From NCBI GenBank assembly GCA_015223225.1, contig JADFCQ010000001.1, positions 1,386,739 through 1,450,738 of the forward strand: DNA of 64,000 nucleotides. Reading direction: 5' to 3'. Numbering within the stretch: position 1 is the stretch's first letter; each line of letters begins with the position of its first letter. Source of the DNA: Acetobacteraceae bacterium H6797 (GTDB taxonomy: Bacteria > Pseudomonadota > Alphaproteobacteria > Acetobacterales > Acetobacteraceae). The position numbers and the translations under genes were made by a program. Positions 34,115 to 41,331 of this stretch are shown here, piece by piece. The notes under the pieces were generated by a model that had not been told where the DNA came from, searched no databases, and saw only the letters and a program-made list of their open reading frames with translations.

Positions 34115-35695
34115 ATGCTGACACGTCGAGGCTTGTTCGGAACCACCGCCGCCGGGCTCGCCGGCGGCCTTGCCCGGCCCGCTTTTTCTCAAGGCCGCCA
34201 GCGCGTGCTGCGCTTCGTCCCCATGGCGGCCTATTCCTCCCCCGACCCGATCTGGACCACGGCCATCGTCGTGCAGACCCACGCTTTGCTGGTCTGGGAC
34301 ACGCTCTATGGCGTGGATATCAACCTCATGCCCCATCCGCAGATGTGCGCGGGGCATGAACTCTCGGACGACAAGCTCACCTGGACCTTCACGCTCCGCG
34401 ACGGGCTGCTCTTCCACGATGGCGAGAAGGTGCGCGCGGTGGATTGCACCAGCTCCATCGCCCGCTGGTCGCAGCGCAACAGCTTCGGGCAATTGCTCGC
34501 CGCCGCGACGGCGGAGATGAAGGCGCTGGACGACCGGCGCTTCTCCATCCGCCTCAAGGCGCCCTTTCCGCAGATGCTCTACGCGCTCGGCTCCCAGGGC
34601 TGCTACATCATGCCCGAGCGCATGGCGAAGGTCTCGGCGAACGAGCCGGTGAAGGAATTCATCGGCTCTGGCCCCTTCCGCTTCCGCCAGGATCTATGGG
34701 TCTCGGGCGTGCGCTCGGTCTATGAGAAATTCGACCGCTATGTGCCGCGCCAGGAGGCAGCCGATTATCTTTCCGGCGGCAAGCAGGTGCATTTCGACGC
34801 CGTGGAATGGACCATCCAGCCCGATGCCGGCACCGCCGCCTCGGCGCTGCAATCGGGCGAGGTCGATTGGGTGGACCAGCCACTCTTCGACCTCGTGCCG
34901 CTGCTCAAGCGCAGCCAGGGCCTCACGGTGCAGCAGCTCGACCCTTTCGGGCTGATCGGCGTGATCGTGATGAACCACCTCCAGCCGCCCTTCAATGACC
35001 CGAAGCTGCGCCGCGCGCTGCTGCCCGCGATCGACCAGAAGGAATACATCGCCGCCGTGCTCGGCGATCAGGCCGCCTATGCCTCCTACCCCGTCGGCTA
35101 TTTCACCGTCGGCTCGCCCATGGCGAGCGAGGCGGGGATGGAGGCGCTGACCGGGCCGCGCGATCTCGACCTCGCGCGCAAGCTCGTCCGGGAAAGCGGC
35201 TACAAGGGCGAGACCATCATGATCATGGACCCGGGCGACCAGCCGCAGATGCATGCCATGGCCGAGGTCACCGCCGCGACGCTGCAACGGATCGGCCTCA
35301 AGGCCGAGTTGATCGCCATGGACTGGGGCTCGGTGCTCACCCGCCGGTCGGTGAAGAAGCCGGTGGCCGAAGGGGGCTGGAACCTCTTCAACACGCGCCT
35401 CGCCGGGCTGAACGCCGCCGATCCGGCCAGCGCCTCGCTCAAGGGCAATGGCGAGCGCGCCTGGTTCGGCTGGCCCACCGAGCCGCGGCTCGACCGGCTG
35501 CGCGGCGCCTGGTTCGAGGCGGAGGACCTGGCGACGCAGAAGAAGATCTCGGCCGAGATGCAGGAAGTGGCCTTCGAGGCGCTGCCCTATATCCCGCTCG
35601 GCCAATGGTCGCAGCCGACGGCCTTCCGCTCGAACCTCACCGGGCATCTCAAGGGCGGGAACCCGATGTTCTGGAACCTGCGGCGCTCGGCCTGA
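34115..35695 (+). CDS. ABC transporter substrate-binding protein, peptide type (orphan)
   Basis: A 526-residue SBP_bac_5 family periplasmic protein. The Tat-like leader TRRGLFGTTAAGLAGGLA ends near residue 26. Family motifs include HELSDDKLTWTFTLRDGLLF, VKEFIGSGPFRFRQDLW, and PFNDPKLRRALLPAIDQKEY. GAGGAAGG precedes ATG 34115. No permease or ATPase genes follow, so it must share a transporter encoded elsewhere, perhaps the importer at 15.9-19.5 kb; its ligand is unknown. It is preceded by a gene-free gap with a small direct repeat. Confidence 0.9.
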   Translation: MLTRRGLFGTTAAGLAGGLARPAFSQGRQRVLRFVPMAAYSSPDPIWTTAIVVQTHALLVWDTLYGVDINLMPHPQMCAGHELSDDKLTWTFTLRDGLLFHDGEKVRAVDCTSSIARWSQRNSFGQLLAAATAEMKALDDRRFSIRLKAPFPQMLYALGSQGCYIMPERMAKVSANEPVKEFIGSGPFRFRQDLWVSGVRSVYEKFDRYVPRQEAADYLSGGKQVHFDAVEWTIQPDAGTAASALQSGEVDWVDQPLFDLVPLLKRSQGLTVQQLDPFGLIGVIVMNHLQPPFNDPKLRRALLPAIDQKEYIAAVLGDQAAYASYPVGYFTVGSPMASEAGMEALTGPRDLDLARKLVRESGYKGETIMIMDPGDQPQMHAMAEVTAATLQRIGLKAELIAMDWGSVLTRRSVKKPVAEGGWNLFNTRLAGLNAADPASASLKGNGERAWFGWPTEPRLDRLRGAWFEAEDLATQKKISAEMQEVAFEALPYIPLGQWSQPTAFRSNLTGHLKGGNPMFWNLRRSA

Positions 35696-35740
35696 GCGGG
35701 CGGGCCGGTCGCGCGGCGGTCGCGGGGCCGGTCCTGTCGC

Positions 35741-36063
35741 TCAATTCGGCAGCTTCTGCCTCAGCACCTCGATGAAGGCCCGCAGCCCGGCGGGGACGTG
35801 GCGCCGGCCCGGATAATAGAGGCAGAGGCCGGGGCCGGGCGGGCACCATTCCTCGAGAACCAGGGCGAGCTTTCCCGCTTCCAGCGCCACCGCTTCCGCC
35901 ACATAGGCGATGCCCATCCCGGCGGCGGCCTCGACCATCATGCCCGATGATCGAGGGTCAGGACGCCGGGCACGTCGATATCGCGCGTCTCGCCCGCCCG
36001 CTCGAATTCCCATCGGTAGAGCTTGCCGCTCGGCAGGCGCTGGCGGATGCAGCGATGCCAGGC
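35741..36063 (-). pseudogene. LysR-family regulator remnant (frameshifted, 5'-truncated)
   Basis: The minus strand retains the end of a LysR effector domain: HRCIRQRLPSGKLYRWEFER through GVLTLDHRA in one frame (about 36063-35941), then a shift at about 35940 into MMVEAAAGMGIAYVAEAVAL through LCLYYPGRRHVPAGLRAF, ending at 35741. Together they match the usual last 100 residues of this LysR branch. The DNA-binding domain and first half of the effector domain are gone. This is a decayed gene, next to an equally short MerR-like fragment. Confidence 0.75.
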
Positions 36064-36091
36064 GCATGCCGCGCCGCCTGGCGCGGGCAGC

Positions 36092-36178
36092 ACCGCCTTG
36101 GGCCATATCCGCGAGGCGCTGACCGCGCGCCTGGCCGAGCTGGAGGCCCAGCGCGAGGCGTCGCTCAGCGCGGATTGA
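36092..36178 (+). pseudogene. MerR-family regulator tail remnant
   Basis: A short frame ending at TGA 36176-36178 reads STALGHIREALTARLAELEA then QREASLSAD, like the C-terminal coiled helix of MerR regulators. The frame is interrupted upstream at 36017 and the preceding 15 codons do not look like a MerR protein. It abuts the LysR remnant in opposite orientation and lies just before the AKR stop. The match is short, so this could be chance helical sequence. Confidence 0.3.
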
Positions 36179-36182
36179 GCAG

Positions 36183-37013
36183 TCAGTCCCAATCGGGCGC
36201 GAAGTCGGGCTTCACCTGGCGCTGATCCTTGGGCAGGGCCTCGATGGCGGCCATGTCCTCGGCATCGAGGCGGATCGCCAGCGCGTCGAGATTGGTCTTC
36301 TGGCGGCCGAAATCCTGCGCCTTGGGGATGGGCACCACCAGCTCCTGGTTCAGCAGCCAAGCGAGGGCGACCTGCAGGGGCTGGACGCCGTGCTTCCTCG
36401 CAATGGCGTTCAGCACCGGATCGTCGGCGAATTTGCCGCGCGCGATGGGGGCATAGGCTTCGAGCACGATCTCGCGCGGGCGGCACCAGTCGAGCAGCTT
36501 CTTCTGCGAGAGCATCGCGTGATACTCGACCTGGAGGGCCGCGATGGGGATGCCCGTCTCCTCCACCGCCTTGAGATGGGCGAGGGTGAAATTGGAGACG
36601 CCGATGGCCTTCACGCGGCCATCGGCCTTCAGCGCCTCGAGCGTCTTCAGCGCCGCCGGCAGGTCCATCGTCTTGGATGGCCAGTGGATGAGGTAGAGGT
36701 CGAGATACTCGAGGCCGAGGCGCTTCAGCGAGCCGTCGAGCGCGGTGTGGATCTGGGCGGGTTCGAGATGGTCCCACCACACCTTGCTGGTGACGAAGAG
36801 ATCGCTGCGCGACAGGCCCGCTTCGGCGAGGCCGGTGGCGATGCCGGGGCCTACGGCGGCTTCATTCTCGTAGCGCTCGGCCGTGTCGATATGGCGGTAG
36901 CCGATCTTGATGGCATTCGCGACGGCATCCGAACAGGAAGGCCCGTTCATAGGCCAGGTGCCCAGGCCGATCTTGGGGATGCTGAGGAGTTTGGTGGTGA
37001 TCTTGGCGGTCAT
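36183..37013 (-). CDS. aldo/keto reductase
   Basis: A 276-residue NAD(P)H-dependent barrel enzyme of the AKR superfamily reducing aldehydes or ketones to alcohols in the cytosol. The catalytic tetrad is complete: Asp43 and Tyr48 (HIDTAERYENE), Lys77 (FVTSKVWWDHL) and His110 (LYLIHWPS). The later IGVSNFTLAHLKA and the PIPKAQDFGRQKTNLDAL cofactor segments are also typical (AKR3/AKR5-like 2,5-diketogluconate reductases). The substrate is not determined. ATG at 37013 is natural since the first strand follows quickly. Confidence 0.93.
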   Translation of the reverse strand: MTAKITTKLLSIPKIGLGTWPMNGPSCSDAVANAIKIGYRHIDTAERYENEAAVGPGIATGLAEAGLSRSDLFVTSKVWWDHLEPAQIHTALDGSLKRLGLEYLDLYLIHWPSKTMDLPAALKTLEALKADGRVKAIGVSNFTLAHLKAVEETGIPIAALQVEYHAMLSQKKLLDWCRPREIVLEAYAPIARGKFADDPVLNAIARKHGVQPLQVALAWLLNQELVVPIPKAQDFGRQKTNLDALAIRLDAEDMAAIEALPKDQRQVKPDFAPDWD

Positions 37014-37226
37014 GGCCTGCTCCTGATGTTGGAAACAGGCTCGCGCCCCCCGCGCGATGTGGCAAGGCCACCCGCCGTCACGTCGCCCGGCGCTTCGGCC
37101 TTACCGTCGCGGCCGACGCCAACGGCGCTAGCGCCAAGGCCGCTTCTGCGGCCCGCCGGCAATCCGGCGAAAGCCAAGCGCGCGGATGCGCGCGCCCGGC
37201 GTCTGAGGGCAAAAAAAACGAGGGCT
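37014..37226. other. gene-free, GC-rich stretch
   Basis: About 210 bp between the AKR start and the small helical gene. The plus-strand reading is a low-complexity Ala/Pro/Arg/Lys run with no homology, so no gene is called. It contains runs of A (37211-37218) that extend the terminator of the minus-strand gene at 37233. A promoter for the AKR gene should be in the left part. Confidence 0.4.
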
Positions 37227-37249
37227 AAAAAATCAAGCCGCGAGGCGGC
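37227..37249 (-). terminator. terminator embedded in the end of a coding sequence
   Basis: On the minus strand GCCGC, loop CTC, GCGGC is followed at once by TTGATTTTTT. The stem lies within the last codons of the 62-residue gene, and the stop TGA is part of the T-run. A second T8 tract follows 10 bases later. This is a compact rho-independent terminator with no separate 3' untranslated part. Confidence 0.6.
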
Positions 37250-37421
37250 GCTGGCCGGCTTGCACTGCCAGTTCGGCCTGGGCTTCGGCCAGGAGGGCGG
37301 CGGCCGCTTCGTTGCCCAGTTCCATGCAGGCCATCTCGACATGCTCGAGCAGGCGCAGGAGCGACTGGACGTCGCGATGTTCACGGTCATGCCAGAGGAC
37401 GGCGGCGATCGGGGTATCCAT
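37233..37421 (-). CDS. small helical protein, paralog B
   Basis: A 62-residue protein predicted as two helices: SLLRLLEHVEMACMELGN and EAAAALLAEAQAEL. The start ATG 37421 has GAAGG eight bases upstream, and a terminator closes the gene exactly at its stop. It resembles the neighbouring paralog at 37600-37788 in the pattern L-x3-E-x2-C-x-E/R-I/L-G-x3-A-A-x-L-x2-E-A. Function unknown; no known family recognised. Cytosolic, with no signal or membrane segment. Confidence 0.6.
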   Translation of the reverse strand: MDTPIAAVLWHDREHRDVQSLLRLLEHVEMACMELGNEAAAALLAEAQAELAVQAGQRRLAA

Positions 37422-37599
37422 GGATGGACCTTCACGATGTGGCGGCCAGGATCGGCCGATGCGCCCCCAAGTCGACACCGCGGGTCACGCCGCGAGGCCT
37501 GAGCGGGGCGACGGCGCGCATACACCAATTCGGCTTGCTGGCGAAACCAGAATCGTCGCTGTGGCGCCACTATCGGGGATTCTTGACCGCGCTGGAGGA

Positions 37600-37788
37600 T
37601 CAGTGAGCGGCGTCGCGCAGGGCCTGCGGCCCTTCCGGGATCAGGTCGGCCGCCTCGATGGCCAGCTGGGCGGCGTCGGCGGCGCCGATCCGCCGGCATT
37701 CGGCGGCGATATAGACCAGCATCAGCCTCAGGGCCCTGCCGTCGCTCACTTCTGCCTCGGACGGAGCAATAGAGTTGAGGATGCGCAT
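37600..37788 (-). CDS. small helical protein, paralog A
   Basis: A 62-residue protein whose middle, RALRLMLVYIAAECRRIGAA then DAAQLAIEAADLIPEG, mirrors the downstream 62-residue paralog. GGAAG lies about 9 bases ahead of ATG 37788. A dyad ACGTT-N7-AACGT sits 14 bp upstream, which could be an operator. Unknown function; the two genes are arranged head to tail with a 178-bp gap, suggesting duplication. Amphipathic helices with a single conserved Cys could allow dimerisation. Confidence 0.6.
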   Translation of the reverse strand: MRILNSIAPSEAEVSDGRALRLMLVYIAAECRRIGAADAAQLAIEAADLIPEGPQALRDAAH

Positions 37789-37910
37789 GGTGTCTTCCGT
37801 GACGTTCGTGAGAAACGTGCCTCCGCCACCTTTAGCTCACCTTTTTGTGATACCGCACATTAATTCGGGGCCGCACCCATGCGTCTGACGAAGCGGCGCC
37901 CCGCGCGCAT

Positions 37911-37942
37911 AAAAAAAGCCCGGCTCCAAAGGGGGCCGGGCC
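37911..37942 (-). terminator. strong rho-independent terminator (minus strand)
   Basis: On the minus strand GCCCGGC (with GCCGGGC as the partner) forms a 7-bp GC-rich stem around a 10-base loop, followed by seven T residues. No coding gene ends here on this strand: the next protein gene to the right, phaB, is on the plus strand. It therefore implies a minus-strand transcript that starts between about 37960 and 38130 or further right, for example a small RNA. Confidence 0.6.
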
Positions 37943-38129
37943 AGTCTAGGGAAGAAACGTCCAGGAACGCCTTCGCTCAAGTTAGCGTCGAAGGCGAGGG
38001 CAGTTATGACGCGCTGCGGCATGATCGTCTTTGATCTGCTGCAAGCCCCGAGTGTCTCGTATCGAGGCTTGAAGATTGAGCGGAACCTGGGCTCACTGGC
38101 ACGGCAACGCATGGATTGGGAGGCGTGTC
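37943..38129 (-). ncRNA. candidate small RNA antisense to the phaB leader
   Basis: The evidence is the orphan minus-strand terminator at 37911-37942 plus an absence of a good protein frame in the 187 bp before it. The stretch holds an inverted repeat GCCTTCG-N13-CGAAGGC (37969-37995) and could fold strongly. No promoter was confidently recognised on this strand. A 91-residue frame exists but has no homology and runs through the terminator. Confidence 0.25.
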
Positions 38130-38852
38130 ATGGCACGGGTTGCACTAGTCACAGGAGGCCAGCGCGGAATCGGCGCGGCGATCAGCGAAGCGTTGCAGGC
38201 GCAGGGGCGCAAGGTGGTGGCCAGCTATGCCGGCAATGATGCGGCGGCCGAGGCCTTCACGCAGCGCACGGGCATTCCCTGCTACAAGTTCGACGTCAGC
38301 GATTACGATCAATGCGCCACCGCGATCGCGAAGATCGCCGCCGAGATCGGGCCCATCGAGATTCTGGTGAATAATGCGGGCATCACCCGCGACGGCACCA
38401 TGAAGCGCATGGACCGCGAGATGTGGGACGCGGTGATCGATACCAATCTCGGCTCCTGCTTCAATCTCGCGAAGCTGGTCTGGGACGGGATGGCGGCGCG
38501 GAAATTCGGCCGCATCGTCAATATCGGCTCCATCAATGGCCAGGCGGGCCAGTATGGCCAGGTGAATTACGCCGCGGCCAAATCCGGCATCCATGGCTTC
38601 ACCAAGGCGCTCGCGCAGGAAGGCGCGCGCTCGCAGATCACGGTGAATGCCATCGCGCCGGGCTATGTGGATACGGAGATGGTCCGCGCCGTGCCGCCGG
38701 ACGTGCTGGAGAAGATCATCGCGCGCATTCCCATGGGCCGCCTCGGGCGTGCCTATGACATCGCGCGCGGCGTGGCTTTCCTCACCGCCGACGATGCGGA
38801 TTTCATCACGGGCTCGACGCTGTCGATCAACGGCGGCCAGCACATGTATTGA
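38130..38852 (+). CDS. phaB: acetoacetyl-CoA reductase
   Basis: A 240-residue short-chain dehydrogenase reducing acetoacetyl-CoA to (R)-3-hydroxybutyryl-CoA with NADPH for polyhydroxybutyrate. The cofactor site is VALVTGGQRGIGAAI; NNAGITRDGTMKRM is the PhaB-type NAG loop; the catalytic Ser and Tyr-x3-Lys are in IVNIGSINGQ and VNYAAAKSG; the C-terminus SINGGQHMY is a PhaB signature. GGGAGG precedes ATG 38130. phaA and phaC are not in the window. It is followed by a YciI-type gene, possibly co-transcribed. Confidence 0.95.
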   Translation: MARVALVTGGQRGIGAAISEALQAQGRKVVASYAGNDAAAEAFTQRTGIPCYKFDVSDYDQCATAIAKIAAEIGPIEILVNNAGITRDGTMKRMDREMWDAVIDTNLGSCFNLAKLVWDGMAARKFGRIVNIGSINGQAGQYGQVNYAAAKSGIHGFTKALAQEGARSQITVNAIAPGYVDTEMVRAVPPDVLEKIIARIPMGRLGRAYDIARGVAFLTADDADFITGSTLSINGGQHMY

Positions 38853-38918
38853 GCGGGCGGGGGAGGGCATTCCGCCTTCCCCGCCCCTTCACCGGCGACT
38901 GGTCGGAGGAGAAAAGCG

Positions 38919-39248
38919 ATGTTCTTCATCATGGCCTATGACGATCCGGCGAAGCCCGGTGCCCGCATGGAGGTGCGCCCGCGGCATCTGCCGCTGCTGA
39001 AGGCCGCCTGCGAGAGCGGGCTGATCCGCTTCGCCGGCCCGATTCTCGAGGAGGGCGGCACGGGCATGCTCGGCTCGCTGATCGTCATCGATCTCAAGAC
39101 GCGGGAAGAGGTGCAGCGCTGGCTGGAGACGGAGCCCTTCTACACCGAAGGCGTCTGGGCGAAGGACCGCATCACCATCCTGCCCTGCGGCATCGCGGCC
39201 CAGCCCTATCTGCCCCTGCCCGGTTCGACGGCGCCGATCCCGGCGTGA
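38919..39248 (+). CDS. YciI-family protein
   Basis: A 109-residue ferredoxin-like fold protein. MFFIMAYDDPAKPG, then RPRHLPLLKAACESGLIRFAG and LIVIDLKTREEVQRWLETEPF give the YciI pattern (conserved His and Asp). Members are dehydratase-like or dimeric proteins of mostly unknown reaction. GGAGG is well placed before ATG 38919. It sits 66 bp after phaB and may share its transcript. Confidence 0.87.
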   Translation: MFFIMAYDDPAKPGARMEVRPRHLPLLKAACESGLIRFAGPILEEGGTGMLGSLIVIDLKTREEVQRWLETEPFYTEGVWAKDRITILPCGIAAQPYLPLPGSTAPIPA

Positions 39249-39281
39249 CGCGCCTTTCCTAGAGTATTGCCCTTGCCCGAC

Positions 39282-39767
39282 ATGGTTACCGCCGCCCGCA
39301 TCCGCCCCGCGGCGGAGGGCGATCTCGCCGCTTTGCTCGCCCTGCTGCGGCATCTCAACCCCGATGACCCGCATCGCAGGCCGGAAGAGGCCGCGCCCAT
39401 CTGGGCCACCATCCTGGCCTCGCCCATGGTCACCGTGCTGCTGGCGGAATTGCCCGATGGCGCGCTGGCGGCGAGTTGCACGCTCATCATCGTGCCGAAT
39501 CTCACCGCGGGGCTCAGCCCCTATGCGGTGATCGAGAATGTCGTCACCCATGCCGATCATCGCCGCCAGGGCCATGGCCATGCGGTGCTCGCCGAGGCCG
39601 TGGCACGGGCGCGCGCGGCGGGCTGCTACAAGATCATGCTCGCCACCGGCTCCACCAATCCCGGCACTCATCGTTTCTACCAGGAGGCTGGCTTCAAGGG
39701 CGGCACCAAGACGCATTACGAGCTGCGCCTCTCGCATCAGCGCCCGGCGCGGGACCAGTCTCGGTGA
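39282..39767 (+). CDS. GNAT-family N-acetyltransferase
   Basis: A 161-residue protein. RIRPAAEGDLAALLALLRHL is the N-terminal GNAT helix; VVTHADHRRQGHGHAVLAEAVARA is the acetyl-CoA pyrophosphate site; and GSTNPGTHRFYQEAGF is motif B. Substrate unknown. ATG 39282 is chosen; TTG starts at 39267 or 39273 would add only a few residues. The stop overlaps the EamA start by GTGA, beginning the chain GNAT-EamA-hemD-mitofilin-like-hemY of coupled genes. Confidence 0.88.
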   Translation: MVTAARIRPAAEGDLAALLALLRHLNPDDPHRRPEEAAPIWATILASPMVTVLLAELPDGALAASCTLIIVPNLTAGLSPYAVIENVVTHADHRRQGHGHAVLAEAVARARAAGCYKIMLATGSTNPGTHRFYQEAGFKGGTKTHYELRLSHQRPARDQSR

Positions 39768-40603
39768 GTGCCGCCACGCTGGCCGGCATCGGCGCCATCG
39801 CGCTTTGGGCCTTTCTCGCACTGCTGACGCGGCAGGCGGCGGGCATTCCGCCGTTGGAACTCACGGCGCTGGGCTTCGCGGTGGGCGGCATCGTCTCGCT
39901 CATCCTCGTCGCGGCGCGCGGCAGGCTCGGCGCGCTGCGCCAGCCGCCCAAGGCCTGGCTGCATGGCGTGGGCGGGCTCTTCGGCTATCACGCGCTCTAT
40001 TTCGCGGCGCTGGCCTTCGCCCCGGCGGTGGAGGCCAATCTCATCAACTATCTCTGGCCGCTGCTCATCGTGCTGCTCGCCGCACCCATTCTCGGGATGA
40101 AGCTCGGGCCGCTGCGCCTCGCGGGCGTGGGCGCGGGCTTCATCGGCTGCGTGCTGCTGGTGGGCGCGGGCGCCTCCTTCCCGCCCGGCGCGCTGCCGGG
40201 CTTTCTCTGCGCGCTGGCGGCGGCTTTCGCCTGGGCGATCTATTCCGTCACCTCCCGCCGCATGGCGCTGGTGCCGACCGAGGCGGTGGCGGGCTTCTGC
40301 CTCGCGACGGCGGTGCTGGCCGGCATCGCGAGCCTGGTCTTCGAGCCCTTCGTGATGCCCGATGCGTGGCAGGCGCTGGCCATCCTGCTGCTCGGCCTCG
40401 GCCCGGTGGGGGCGGCCTTCTTCCTCTGGGATGTGGGAATGAAGCGCGGCGATCCGCGCCTGCTCGGCACGCTCGCCTATGCCACGCCGGTTCTCTCCAC
40501 CCTGCTGCTGATCCTGGCCGGGGAAGGGGCGATGGATCTGCGGATCGCGCTCGCCACGCTGCTCGTCGCGGGCGGCGGCGTGCTCGCGGCGCGGGCCGGA
40601 TGA
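39764..40603 (+). CDS. EamA/DMT-family permease
   Basis: A 279-residue protein of about ten helices in two EamA repeats, the second ending LATLLVAGGGVLAARAG. The start AATLAGIGAIALWAFLALLTR, plus YHALYFAALAFAPAVEANLINYLWPLLIVLL, resembles YddG-like aromatic amino-acid and metabolite exporters of the DMT superfamily. It acts at the inner membrane; transported compound unknown. GTG 39764 overlaps the GNAT stop; its stop overlaps hemD by ATGA. Confidence 0.9.
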   Translation: MSAATLAGIGAIALWAFLALLTRQAAGIPPLELTALGFAVGGIVSLILVAARGRLGALRQPPKAWLHGVGGLFGYHALYFAALAFAPAVEANLINYLWPLLIVLLAAPILGMKLGPLRLAGVGAGFIGCVLLVGAGASFPPGALPGFLCALAAAFAWAIYSVTSRRMALVPTEAVAGFCLATAVLAGIASLVFEPFVMPDAWQALAILLLGLGPVGAAFFLWDVGMKRGDPRLLGTLAYATPVLSTLLLILAGEGAMDLRIALATLLVAGGGVLAARAG

Positions 40604-41331
40604 TGGCGCGCGCCGTTCTCCTCACCCGGCCCGAGCCGGGGCTGAGCGAGACGCGCGCGCGGCTCGAGGCGCTGGGCTGGCCGGTGGTGGAGGCCCCGGC
40701 GCTGGTCATCGCGCCGGTGTCGCTGCGCCTCGCCGCAAGGCCCGCCGCCATTCTCCTCGCCAGCCGCTCGGCCCTGCCGGCGCTCGACGACCTGCCGCGC
40801 GACATCCCGCTTTTCGCCGTGGGCGCCGGGAGTGCCGCCGCCGCCGAGGCGCGGGGCTTCACCACCGTCGAGGCGGCGGAAGGCGATGCGGCGCATCTCG
40901 TCCCGCTCGTCGCCGCGCGGCTCTCGCCGCAGGGCGGGCCGCTGCTGCTGCCGGTGGGCGAGGGCTATGGCAAGGAGTTGGCCGCCGCATTGCGGGCGCA
41001 TGATTTCCGCGTGTGGCGGCGCGTCGCCTATCGCGTGAGACCTTCCGCCGACTTGCCCCCGGCGGCCCGGCAGGCCATTTCAACCGGGCAGGTCGCGGCG
41101 GCATTGTTCTACTCGCCGCGCTCCGCGGCCTGCGCGATGAAACTCTGGCGCGCCGCTGGACTTGCGGATGCGGCAAGGGAGGTCGAGGCCCTGGCCCTCA
41201 GCCCGCGCATCGCCACTACCCTGGCCGGCCTGCCATGGCGCCGCGTCAGGACGGCCGAACGGCCGGACCAGGATTTGTTGATCGACCTCTTGGGCCCCGG
41301 CCCGGGAGGTAAGACCGCAGGAGCCGCTTGA
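40600..41331 (+). CDS. hemD: uroporphyrinogen-III synthase
   Basis: A 243-residue HemD-family protein that cyclises hydroxymethylbilane with D-ring inversion in tetrapyrrole synthesis. The family is poorly conserved, but RAVLLTRPEPGLSETRARLEALGW, PAAILLASRSALPALD, the GPLLLPVGEGYGKELAAALR hinge and VAALFYSPRSA are recognisable. ATG 40600 overlaps the EamA stop; its own stop overlaps the mitofilin-like gene by ATGA. The order hemD / mitofilin-like / hemY is a standard alphaproteobacterial arrangement, usually with hemC elsewhere or upstream. Confidence 0.9.
   Translation: MMARAVLLTRPEPGLSETRARLEALGWPVVEAPALVIAPVSLRLAARPAAILLASRSALPALDDLPRDIPLFAVGAGSAAAAEARGFTTVEAAEGDAAHLVPLVAARLSPQGGPLLLPVGEGYGKELAAALRAHDFRVWRRVAYRVRPSADLPPAARQAISTGQVAAALFYSPRSAACAMKLWRAAGLADAAREVEALALSPRIATTLAGLPWRRVRTAERPDQDLLIDLLGPGPGGKTAGAA

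Noticed and set aside
37424..37606. 60-residue plus-strand frame overlapping the small helical genes
   Set aside because: Overlaps a better-supported minus-strand gene, has no ribosome site and no recognisable sequence pattern.
37837..38112. 91-residue minus-strand frame over the phaB leader
   Set aside because: Runs straight through the strong terminator at 37911-37942 and shows no homology; a non-coding RNA is more plausible.
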